From Alnus glutinosa (Eukaryota; Streptophyta; Magnoliopsida; Fagales; Betulaceae): a DNA stretch of 64,000 bases. The position numbers and the translations under genes were made by a program. Of this stretch, positions 24,343-36,500 are shown one piece after another. The stretch covers positions 50,117,654-50,181,653 of the forward strand of contig NC_084886.1 in NCBI RefSeq assembly GCF_958979055.1, read 5' to 3'. Below the pieces are notes generated by a model that saw nothing but the letters and a program-made list of their open reading frames with translations, was not told the DNA's origin and did not search any database. Each line of letters starts with the position of its first letter. Position 1 is the stretch's first letter.

Positions 24343-27300
24343 AACGGCTGAGTAAGTCCACCGTGAATAATATATAGTTAAAAAGAATAGGAAGTTGATA
24401 TAATATAATCAAGTCAAAGTCATAGGAATAATAGGATTAGGCTTTTGAGGTCAAGGGGTATTCTAACATTTTATATTAACTAGTTTTATATTAAAACCTC
24501 ACATTGAAACTCTTTATGTATTTATCTTTAATAGAGGTGTGTGAGTGGGACAAAAGATATCATTTTGTACCATGTAACCATCCTCTCTATTTTAACTAAA
24601 ATTTAGAGGATTTATTTTATAATTCAGATTATGTTTTATAGATTTAATGGTGTATGTATTTTCACATTGTGACCTGATATCATGCACTTCATGAAATGCA
24701 ACAAAATAAAATACTAATCATAAAATAGATATTTTTCATTTCTCTTGAAATAGAGAGAATCTCGTTAAGGTAAGGTGAATAATAGTAGACATGAATTCGA
24801 TCAAGTCTTTATAGGCACGATGCTAAGGGAAGAAGACTTATTTCTATTAATTTTCATCCACAAACTTCTACTATCACCCACATAGGCATACAATTAATAA
24901 TCTCTCTTTCCTAAAAATATTTGTGTTGGTCTTGTGAGTTTATTTATGTAATGCACTCTCTCATCGTTTTGATTAATTTTTTGAAAGATTATGATAAGGG
25001 AAAAGGAAAAATCACCACGAACGGTTGAGAGGCAAGAAGATTATTAATTGTATACCCATGCGTGCAAGAGTGGTTATCATCATATAGCATTTATAAGATT
25101 AATTTTTGAGATTATTATTTAGTGTAATGCTAATAATAATTAGTACTCGTAATATTTATTTTTATTAATTGTTTTAATCATATTGAATTAATAAGTTCTA
25201 CGTCATTTTAGTATTTATCTATTAATAAAATATTTAATCCCTAACATGAGTAATTTCTTAAAAAGTTTTTATATAGCATCCCTCGTTTAAAAAAAAAAAT
25301 AAAAAATAATAATAATTTAATCCCTAACATATTTCTTATTGCCAGTACCATATTCTCAATTTTCACTAACAATTTTTACTTTATTGGATTGACGTGACGA
25401 CACTCATCGGTCTTTATATATTTAACAAAAATTAATCTAAATACTTAATGGGCAAGTATATAATATTACTCTATTATTTAAGCATTTTATATTAAAACCT
25501 TGCTAAAAAAAAAGTCATCCTGTATTTATTATCCGACAACTGAAAAAAACATGTCTTCGATATTTTATTTTTCAATTAGGAAAAATGACATTACTTCTTG
25601 GGGCACTCAAAACGGTAAGACTTTTCTCGTTACAAGCACCGTTAAACCCCCTTTGCCAAGGAAAAAATAAAAATAAAAATAAAAAATAAAAGGAAAAAAA
25701 GAAAAAAAAAAGAAAAGCACCGTTAAACCCTTTTGTGCCTCGGAAGACGTACAGAAGTGGGCCCACTTGGCCGTAGACGTGATGCGCTAACTAATTGTCT
25801 CGAAGATTGCTCAGTCTATTATTATATTACAGCGAACAAGTGGACCCTGACACCACTCGCTCTCCCAACGCGTTAGTTACCACAACACAATCGAAGGGTC
25901 CACTCTGACGACTGCATCGTACGCCCTACTGATTGGCGAGTGCCCGCCAAGTCGCCTCGACAGAGCGTGTAGGCTATGCGTGGGGGAAAATTAGGATTGG
26001 GATGTGGACAAAGGCATGAGGTGGGACTATGGATGACAAAAAGATGAAATTCTGGGAAACTTATATAATAATGACATTTTGATTGGAGTTGCATGGGAAA
26101 GGCAAAATAAAATATTGTCCAAATATGAGAAATGCCTTTGCCTTTAAGATGGTGGCTGCTTGGTTCTCATTGGGTCACCAAACGGTCGTTTTTCTCTTTT
26201 TCTCTTTTTTTCTTTTTTTTTTTCCCCCCTTAAGCGAAAACAAATTAAAAATAAAAATAAAAATATACAGTGTCAATTAAAAAAAAAAAAAAAAAGGTTG
26301 ATATTCCCTATCAAGATTGAGAGGATAATATAATATTCGGATTGAGACAGCTCTATGTGAAATGATAATATCTGTTTCGGACATTTTAGGGCGCATGTGT
26401 ACTTGTTCTTGTACTAAGGGTGCAATTTGATCATTGAATTGTAGCCCATTCTTATCCCCTCAACTAAGGTCAAGTTATGTCGTATAATCATAGCTTAATT
26501 CAATACATTTCATTCTAAGATTCAAAAAGAATTACAATTTTTTTTACTTGAAATAATTTTGAATCGTTTTCAAATTAAAAGAAATGTAAAAGATTCTTTT
26601 TGCCGAGCAATATATTTAACTTTTCCCCTCTCAAGTAACTTTCCAGCGGCAGGTGCCCTTCCTTCTGTTGTGGGGTAAAAGTAACAGACGGTCCTATAAA
26701 GAATTCGCCCTTCAACGGTCTTAGAATAGAAAACCCAATACTGTCTCTCACTTCTCGTAGCCTTCAAATGTCACCCCCAAACTAGCTTCTTTGTGGACCG
26801 CTTCACAAATCACCTTTATTGGTAGCCTTCTTTTTGGCATCTATTCCAAAAAATATTAGACCGTGCCATTTTTTGCTATTTTTTATTGATTGTATAGGTA
26901 AAAGAAAATCATATATGGGTATATCTTGAATATCTCTCAGATAAAAAAAAAAAAAAAAGATATTTAGACGGTAAAATAGATTATTTATATTTCACCTTAA
27001 ATATAGAGAGGATCCTACTCCGTCCTAGTGACCCCTAAAAATGCCATTCCTTTGCTAAGTTGATGTTGCCAACTTAGACACACGGAAATTTTAATAAGAA
27101 ACCAAAGTGTGAAGTATTTAAAGTAAGAAATATGAAGGAAATCCTCAACAATGACTAATTCGTTGACACCACAGAGTGAACACAGAGAGCAAAAAACAGA
27201 AATTTGATAGATCTTTTGAAGCAAAGTCGGTTCCCAATGAAGATTGAGGATGGGGTGGGGGGGGGGGGGGGGAGAAAGAAGACGTGGGATGTAGGTGAAG

Positions 27301-30300
27301 ATATTAGAGAAAAAGGGCATTGATGAGAGGCCAAAAGGACAGCTGTAGAGGCAAATGGGCTGTCCCATCACTTGCACAAACCAAACTTGTCCTTCTCTTA
27401 TCTCCTCTGTCTTCAAACTTTCAAAAGAGAAATGATTTTTTTTTTTTTTTTATTTCTTAACATTTCTAATATATATTTTTTTTAAATTAATCATCCAATC
27501 TTTAGGACTTACAAAGGTTTTATATGAATTTTACAAATTTAATGTAAAATTTTAAATTAATCATTGCTAAAGGTATTAAATTTTTTTCTAAGAAATGTAA
27601 AACTTATTTATTAGTACTCGTAACATTTTTTTTTTTATTAATTGTTTTAATCATCTTCAATGAATAAGTTTCACATTAGTTAGTAAATTTTTTTTTGTAA
27701 AAATTTAAATACCCGTAACATTTATAAAAAAAAACATATATAAATTCTGCCAATATATATATTTTGATATGCAAATATTGTGAAACAAAATGTTGAACCA
27801 AACTCTTCTCAGAAAAATGACCCAACACATTCTTCCTCTCTGTTTCAACCTTCAAGCTGCAACCCTGACTTGTACAGTTGTTACGTACTCCTCCACTGAT
27901 TGATCACATGCTCAGGAAATGTTTCATTGATCAAGTTTTTTTCTTTTCTCGATCAGCTAATAATAATAATAAAATAATAAAATAATAATAAATAAATAAC
28001 GAAAGTTGCTGTAAAATTAAATGATTCAATGAAGATGCTAGCGCGCTAGACCAAAACCAGCCGTTTTCCCTTTTCACCTCCGCATGCGAGCCGCCATATA
28101 TTCTCGAATGGCCCCCAACCCCGTCGTTTTCCCCCGCACCCATTCATCCCCGCGGCACCTCTCTTCTTTTTGTCTTCATAATTACAAATAAATGGATTTT
28201 ACTTGGGTGCTGTAATAAAATTACAAGAGATTTTTTTGTAATTTTTTTCAAAGTGTAGATTTTATTTTTGTTACAAGAGAGAGAGAGAGAGAGAGAAATT
28301 AAATACGAATAATTACAAAAAATCTCATGTAATTTTTTTTTACAACACCTAAAGGGTAAACCAAATCCAAAACAATTAAATATGATCTAATTTCACTCGA
28401 AATAAATGATAATTCAAAAAACCTCTAAAAGAAAAAATATATTAATTATATATGATCTACGTCTTAAAACTATGCGACTCCAATTCATGCATGTAAATTA
28501 TGTAATGCTTGAGAGAGTGAAATGGACATGTCCCTGAGCAAGGAACAAGGCAATGAAGACGGGCATGGACCCCCTAATAAAGCCAGCGCCAAGCTACCAA
28601 CTCCAAGGAAACATTTATTATTTCTTTCGTCCAATGGTCAAAGACTTATTTTATTGTGATACATGCTGAAATTCAATCTCAAACACCTGAAATTATTAAA
28701 ATAAATGGCTTAGAGGTCTATAAGGGTGAACTAGTGGAGAATACCTCCGATTCCTTCCCTCAAATGAGTGTTTTTTTTTTTGGCGTAAAAGTGAATGTGA
28801 TCAAATAAATGATTTATCTCACCTTTTGGCTGTTTCTTCTTCCCATCAGAGGTCGTTCTTTTTTTATATGATTCTGCCACGTGTTCTCCTTTGATTAAGA
28901 TGTTCGTGACGGTCACCGGCTATGATAAAGAGTGTTTTCGATAATTCTCCATCTGCATTATATGACCATAAGAGCATGGGATCTCTTAATTACGTATTAA
29001 TGCCGTCGGGTGTAATCATTGGTATAGTAGTCTTAGTGGCACTAATTGTGCTCTAATTTACATATTAATGGCCAGTGGTTCTGAGAATAAATTTATTTCT
29101 GACCAATATCTTTTTCATGATTATTGTCAATCAATTAATTAAGATTTACCTCAAGATATAAAATTTGAAGATATTATGCTTGCCACTGAAGTCTCAAGTG
29201 ACAAGTTTGTGATTGGGAGAGGCAAACATGGGACAAAGGAAGGCCCAGGTTAGCAAAGTGTTTGTGTATAATAATTTGAGCCCAAAGGCCATTAGGAGCT
29301 TGTGGAATTTAAGATTTTATGTACTCAGGGTGCCCAAATTTGTAGAGAATCCCAATCCGAATGAGCCTCTAAGATATTTTAAGCAATAATGTTATATTTT
29401 TGAACTTTTACATTTATAGAGAATTCCAATAACATTACTTTTTCTCCTTCAACAATATATAATAGAAAAAGTATGTGCAAAACCCAAGTTTTAGACCATG
29501 TGTGATATGGTTCAATTTATCTTATTAATTACCATATTTGCAACTTAACCTTTGCCCTCACAAGTTTAATATGACCATCATACAATGAAAGGGTGATTGG
29601 TCAGGGTTGAATGCAATCGGATAGCTTAATGTGAGAGGTTGTTTAGGTCCTACTTATTTAGATAACTGTTCAGACAGTCTGAGCAGATAGGGTCCGAACT
29701 GTCATAGCAAGTAGAATCCGAACAACCTCTTATATGAGACTGCCCATTGCAGTGCAATAGGACAACCTTATTGCATCAGATCTAAATCCGTCTAAATAGA
29801 AGTCACTTTTCTAGTGACAACATGTTCAATTTTAAGTGTGGCCATCATACTATATATTTCCTTCGGACACATTTTGCTGGAAGTTATTTTGTAACTAGAG
29901 TCTTATTGGAATCTAGACAATTTACCCGTCTAGACAAATTCTTCTTATTGTCCCATCAAATCCCTAATCTTTTGCTTCACATAGTTGAAATATAGGAGGA
30001 GATTAAAACTGAAAGTTATGAAACACAGTCTGAAAACTTCTACCTCAACAATAGAAGCTTTCTTGTTTTGCTTGAAAGTTTCTGCATTTCCAATCAAGAA
30101 GAAGATCGAGATGACGATTCCTTCTTAACTATCTCTCTTTGTCATTATCACCTAAAAAGCGAAGAAGAGATAGTGGCTGTCCATTTCTATCATTCTTCAA
30201 AATAAATGTTGCACCCAACATAATTCTCTGTGGAAACTTTCAGTTATTTATTTATATACTTTAAAAAAAAAAGAAAAAAAAAAAGAAAAAAAGAAGAAGT

Positions 30301-30781
30301 ATTTACATACTATTTAAACCTAATACGTTGTGCAAAGAGCCTACACGGACAAATTTGGCCATTAGGCAAGAAGAAGAGCAGTTATACTTTCATTTCCTAT
30401 GAGGCCATCCTACATACACATGCTAATAAGGCTGCTAAAGAATGCAAATAAACTTTTTAATTTCCACATGATCTTCGATGGAGTCATCGTGTGCATTCCA
30501 GAACTAAGTAACACAACCACCGCATACAAAGAGAATAACTCACAAAGACAATGCATCACTTCTTGCAGATACCTACAGATTACAAAGGCTGTCACAAACA
30601 CAATTTAACTGGTCTGAACATCAAAATTCAAATTCAAAGGAAATTTTCATCAACAGATTTGAGTATGCCGCAAGACAAGTTGTAATTATTCCCTAAGGGG
30701 AGAGGGGGGGGAACCATTTGCATAGTAAGAAAAATCATGCTTGGAGTTATAACATCAAATTGCAACAGTGTGCCTCAAGCA
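24343..30781. other. Long gene-free region of 6.4 kb
   Basis: No exon with family similarity was found on either strand. Contents: A/T-rich sequence; G-run at 27256-27272; (GA) tract at 28277-28295; a MITE at 28194-28368; and repeated AATAATTAGTACTCGTAA phrases near 25136 and 27610, which indicate a dispersed repeat. The 25,800-26,000 part is more GC-rich but has no long open frame. The last 300 bp are 3' flank of the small membrane gene. Confidence 0.5.
28194..28368. mobile_element. MITE with inverted arms, about 175 bp
   Basis: The left end GGATTTTACTTGGGTGCTGT and right end read backwards GGATTTGGTTTACCCTTTAG share their termini. The arms match best inward, with AATTACAAGAGATTTTTTTG against AATTACATGAGATTTTTTG. 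The loop contains a (GA)n tract. No target duplication is evident. Confidence 0.6.
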
Positions 30782-30878
30782 CTACTCTGTCGTCCCCACA
30801 TTTTCTGAAGTTTCATTTTCTTTCAACTTTTCCAAAGCCAAAATCCGTCTATCCAATGACTCGGTGAGGCCTTTCACC

Positions 30879-30924
<46 letters not shown>

Positions 30925-33056
30925 TAATTAAAAACCATATCAATGATTTCTCAGAGAAAACAGAATCATAAAAGAGCACAGTGCATTTTATTCTGGCCAC
31001 CCATTAAAATGCCTTAACAATGATCATATAGTTCATCCTTGAAAACACAAGAAACCGTAATGACTGAAAATGGTAATGATCATGCTTTAGGTCTTGCCAA
31101 CAAGCAAAGCATAAACTCTAATGCAAAAAGAAAATGGAAGTTTTTCTTATCTGGATGATAGAAATCTTTTTTTTTTTTGGAGTTCAACTACAAATTTAGA
31201 AAGATGGTTCCATGACAACTTATTCCAAAGACTAATATAATTTGGCAAAACTGTCAAGATATTTAAGTGCTTCTTCAGTAATTTATTCCCATTTTATGTT
31301 TCCAGAAGTGATTCAATATTGGGTACCTCAGTGTATGCATGCAATGGTCTAGTACCATAGGTATGGCATGCTTTGATGACTCATATGAGTCACATTTTCT
31401 TAATAGCAAAGTTGTCAATTGCATAATCACATTAACACCAAATTTGAATTTGGAAATGCTTTTTGATGCCTTTACAAAGCCTGGAAGCACATTTAATTCA
31501 TGCTTGTGTGCATGTATACGTAAGGAATAAAGGAATACAACAGAAGCAGAATAAAGGAGTAGAAACCTATGAGAGGAAAATCAAGAAGTTGACCTCCAAA
31601 GAGGCAAACTAAAAGACTTATTTTACTGTCAACTTTGACAAAAACTAACAAACAACATTATATACATAAGGAACGTTACAAGATGGACAAGGCAACAGCT
31701 GAAAATATTTCAGGAAGAACAGAAGCAAATACTTGAAGCTTGCAACAAATATAAGACACGTCCCTAAACAGCTTATATATGAGAAAAAGGACAGCTAAAA
31801 TCAAAACTAAAACAGATTGAATTCAGGAACTTAAGATCATTTACTTAAGCCAGGAAACTAGAAGGACAATTGAGCAATTGTGACCATGGAAACTTCTAAG
31901 CAACATATGTAACGACCCAAGAAAACTGCTAGCCATATCTGCATTATCACTCCAAAAGGACTAGTCAAGTTACAATTGAAACTTCTTAAAATCACTTCTA
32001 AAGGCCAGTCTCACCTGGTATGGAACCAATATAGAACTTAGCACCCATAAGCTCCTTTATAATTTACCCACTCTGTGTGGGCTAATTATCTTCCCAATGT
32101 GGGACTGGGGTATTACAACATCACTTGGTTTTGATTTCCCTAATGCCCAACGTGTCCAAAACTCCAAATCCATCCTATTCATCCAGCATGCTGTTTTCTC
32201 CTCCCTCAAACAAAGAAAAATACACCCAAACACTAACCCAAGTCCAAAACCAATTCCATTGGCTAATTGAACACCATCACAGCAATGTCATAGCCCACCC
32301 TAAAAATTATAAAGCCCCCAAACTCCTCTAAACAAGACCAACTCAACGCACGTCTCATAAACACGAGGATCAAACCAAAAAGGAAAAAAATAACACCCTG
32401 TTGGACTCGAAACTATTGTCTTTGTTGAACCATGACAAACAAACATTCACCACCTCCAACCCTTCAACCAAACTAAACAAATATGACATACACACTTCTC
32501 CTGTATACTTCCGTTTTCATAAAAATTCACATAACTAACGTCTATCTGGAAGCAATTCGTGATGTTTATCTCGAACGAGAAACCCATGACCCCCGCCTAT
32601 CTAGCCCATCCAACTTGCTTCAAAACAAAGCATAACATCAATCCACATACTAATACAACTTTACACATAACAACATGCTAAGCATGGCCTCTAATTATTT
32701 TCAAATTAATGATTGATTAATTAATTAACTACCCCCCACCCCCAAATTCCTTCGAATATTTCAATATCCATCTCGACGAAATGGGTTTTATGAATACTAA
32801 AAAATAAGCACAAATCTTCCTAAACCCACATTCAAAATCAAACGAGCAATCCAATATTTCATTCAAAAGGGAAAAGAATCCAAAGACCCGCTAAAAAAAA
32901 AGTGATTTTTTTACTTTGGTTTGTACCCAATACCTGTTGGGAAATGGCCTCCTGTGCAACCTTGTAATCCCTGTGAAGAATATAAATCCCCATAAACGAA
33001 GCCACTGCAGCTCCAGTGAAGAACGACGCCAATCTCACTCTCAGAACGTAACCCAT
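30782..33056 (-). CDS. Small single-pass membrane protein, 72 aa
   Basis: Two exons on the minus strand, 33056-32934 (41 codons) and 30877-30782 (31 codons plus stop), join in phase 0. The protein starts MGYVLRVRLASFF, has one hydrophobic segment (about residues 8-26, ASFFTGAAVASFMGIYIL), then a basic HRDYK turn. A charged helix follows, ending in ESLDRRILALEKLKENE, with leucine/isoleucine spacing suitable for a short coiled coil. It looks like a small conserved plant membrane protein of unknown function, and I have no gene name for it. The 2.06-kb intron holds a probable solo LTR. Its 3' splice site is formed by a microsatellite. The gene is head-to-head with the GIF gene, with 478 bp between the two start codons. 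Confidence 0.8.
30881..30921 (+). repeat. (GA)n microsatellite forming the polypyrimidine tract of an intron
   Basis: About 20 GA units. On the minus strand this is (CT)n ending in CCAG, directly abutting the exon that starts at 30877. The repeat therefore serves as the polypyrimidine tract of the small membrane gene. Confidence 0.8.
31908..32117. mobile_element. Probable solo LTR or TRIM, 210 bp
   Basis: The segment starts TGTAACGACCC and ends GGGGTATTACA, so it has TG..CA ends inside a longer imperfect inverted terminus. It is flanked by ACATA on the left and ACATC on the right, a 5-bp duplication with one mismatch. No internal domain and no second LTR are present. It lies in the intron of the small membrane gene. 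Confidence 0.65.
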
Positions 33057-33269
33057 TTTCCTCTTTCTAGTCTTCTCTCTCTGTCCCTCACCACTGCTCT
33101 GATCTCTGATTGTTTTCTTAATAGCCCTCGTCTCGGTTTGTGCCTTCGTGGTTAAAACGACAACGCAACGATTTTAGAGTCTCTCGAACGACGCCGTATT
33201 TGGAAAAGCGTGTCTGTCTTTTCTTTTTTTTAAGTTGCTTTTTTTCTTTTCTTTCTTTCTTTCTTTCTT

Positions 33270-33307
<38 letters not shown>

Positions 33308-33534
33308 TTAAACGTGCTTGTATTTACTCTGAGTCTGGGTCCTTGGACGTAGTAAATGTTGCCAAGGCAACAGTGTTTTCTGGTGGAAGTATATGGTGTT
33401 TAATAGTATATTATATAATTTATATAGGTTATAAATTGCGAGTGGGCCGAGTGGCACCTGTGGGATCGCGTAGAAGTTCGTTTGTTAGAAAACTAGGGCA
33501 AAGGATTTTTTGTTGAGAGTAAGAGAGAGCAGAG
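33057..33534. promoter_or_regulatory. Shared bidirectional promoter region
   Basis: The 478 bp between two divergent start codons must hold both promoters. On the plus strand a TATATTATATAATTTATATA stretch (about 33408-33430) lies some 110 bp before the GIF start. A CTTT array grading into a long T-run (33246-33304) sits in the middle, and a CT-rich part (33060-33090) is probably the leader of the minus-strand gene. Confidence 0.6.
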
Positions 33535-36500
33535 ATGCAGCAGTCACCACAACTGTTGAATGGTGCTCCCACTGCTAATATCACAACTGAGCAAATTCAA
33601 AAGGTACCCATAATTCTTTTGTGTGTGTGTGTGTATGGTGTGGGTATATAAGTGCATATTTATGTATGTGTAAAAAGTGTGCATGTTTGTATAGAGGGTG
33701 TCTTAGGTATACTATGCAATATGATAGAAGAAGTGTGAGAAAACTTAGAACCCAGTTGGCTTTTATATTGAAATTTGATTAGTCTTGTTTATTTTTGTTT
33801 GTGGGTAGCTATTTTAATAAGTGATCTACTTCTTCTTTTTGGGTTGACATGGTAATGCGTAAAACATTAAATTGATCCTGAAGTGTTTGATACATTGTGT
33901 AAGTGAAATCTAACATCTTTCCTTGAGGGCTGGACACTGTTTCTCATGCAGTTTGATCAATTGCATTTTGATGACAAGGGGTAATTTGTGGTAATGTATA
34001 TTTCATTGAACTACGCCCTGTGGTTGTGATTTATACGGTCATATTATTGATGCATAAAAAATGGCACCATAAGTTGCTCAAGTGGTTCATTTTCACAGAT
34101 AAACATGGTTATCTCAATGCATATGCTTACATTCGTAGCAGCAATTTTCCCCAAGTTACCCAAGTGTCTTGCGATTCATCTTACGGGAATTTGTGTTTGC
34201 ATCTTACAGGAATTTGTACCTGATACTTCCTTTGATGTTTTTATCTGCATTTGTTTTCAGTAGAATGCAGTATGCACCAGCCACCAGTGGTGGGCTTTCA
34301 TATATTAACATGTTGTGAAGAGTGCGGTTTCTTCCCTCTTTTTAAGTATCAGGAATGGTTTTGAGTATGGCAAGCTTGAACTATTGTTGCTTTTATGCAT
34401 GTCGTTTAGGATTTGATCATGAATAAGGTTGGACAGACATGTTTTCGGTTGCAAGTTCAATTTGTTTGAACTGAAAAATTAGTTGATTTGATGGCATGCC
34501 ACCTTTATAGGAATTTGATGTTTGTATGCTTGGTGCAGTACCTGGACGAGAATAAAGAGTTGATTCTAGCAATAATGGAAAACCAAAACCTTGGAAAATT
34601 CGCTGAATGTGCCCCGTAAGTGATAAACGAACTAGAATGTTTTTCTTTTATTTGTTTCCAATATTTCACTTAATGGTACCTTCTACATTCTTTCAAAATT
34701 TTGTTGTGAGCTGATTGCCTGATTGTTTTAGGTAAACTTGAATTCCTTGAATTATATAAACTTATCTTTTCATTTGTTACACTGTGTCCCATAACTTTTT
34801 CCACTTTCCATCTGCTCCTTTCTTTGATGAGAGTGAAGGACTTTTTATTGGATTGGCCTTTCTGGACCCCTTTTGTAACACCCCTAGCCCGTGCAGTTCG
34901 AAACATCTCTTAGCTTCTCTGTCAGCATGAGCCAATTTCTTGGCCACCACGACGCTGGGTTGTCCTTTCCAATAGGGGCCACTGCCATTTAGACAAATCA
35001 GGCTGCAATACTTCACGCCTCCATCAGTACTTGTGCCTTTGTCACCATTTGTATTTGTGCCTACCGCGGGTAGGTCCACATGTCAGCACCTCTCGAGTCT
35101 AATTCTAGTCCAATATTTCGTCAAAGTTTGAGTCTCAAATTTGTCGTGATGAGCATAGTTTTCGATAGCAGGAACAATAAATGGAATAAACGTCACGACG
35201 TTAGTATGTTAACATTGACTCACTACTAAATGCAGACTCTAAACTTGAACTTTACTTGGCCGGAATGCGACTTCTCGTTTTCTTTTCTAATTCTATCCTA
35301 AAGCTCTAGCTCCTAAGAGTCTACAGTAGCTTATAACGTTTTCTTTGATACCATATTTAGGTAATGGCTCTGGTAGACCTTATAATGCTTTGTGCCTTTG
35401 AGAGACTTAGATGACAAATTTAGCCCTAACGGTCTAGGGGCGTTACACCTTCAATGGTTCATCTTGGTAAAGCAGTTATGTTGGATTGTCTGCAATGGGG
35501 TTTAAGGAAAGAAGATCTATTCTTCAATTGTGTGGGAGCAGCTGTGTCTCGCATCTGCACCCGATCCTGCAACTCTTGTAGCCGGTCAATCATCTTGCTT
35601 TCAAAAGACTACAAAACCAAATAAGAACGCGTGTTATGAATATATTACCATCTTCCCATTCTAAAGCTGTTATCTTTGTCAGTTGAACTCACATGCTTGG
35701 ATGAAGCCAGAGCTCTCTTATCCAACTTTTATACCTTTAGTACAAGTGCACCTATGCCACTGACATTGTTAACTAATATGTGAACTTGGTCCAAGTATGA
35801 TTATAAATAACTTATGAGTCTTACCATGCAAATTTGCAATGTAGGGAGAAATTAGTTGAGAAAAGACCAAGGTATGAGAACAATCATCAGAGAACCCGTT
35901 GGGTACGTGGTAGAGAATTTAACAAATGAATAAACTCTCTTACTTGAAAGGATTATATAATCATGTGGAGGTTTCATACTAAAGTGGACTCAGCTAGCAT
36001 ATCCTGTTCAACTGGTGGAGAAACAAGCAGAACTCTTATATAGTATTTAACTATTGAACTCCTTTTTTTTTAGTACTTATCAAAAACTATTGAACTCGTT
36101 TTTTTTAAGTGGACTCAGCTAGCATATCCTGTTCAACTGGTGGAGAAACAAGCAGAACTCTTATATAGTATTTAACTATTGAACTCCTTGTTTTTTAGTA
36201 CTTATCAAAAACTATTGAACTCGTTTTTTTTTTCCTTCTCCCCATTGCTTATGGTTTAACAGCTTGTTGGAGAGTTTAATACTTTGATATACTTTTGACA
36301 TAATTTCAGGGATGAAAATACAATCCCCCTTAACTGCGACTCATGACAGATAAACCCCTTCAACTTCCATTTGTTGATAAAAAGATCCTTCCGTTAGCCG
36401 AGCAAATTAAATCTGACAGAAAAATGAGCATATGACATGCATGTGCTCATTCTTACCTGAAATAACGTGGATGATTGGAATAGAGTATTTAGAGGTGAAT

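Noticed and set aside
35460-35620. Protein-like phrases in GIF intron 2 just after the solo LTR
   Set aside because: Short, interrupted and not matched to any domain, so it could not be tied to the LTR element or to an exon.
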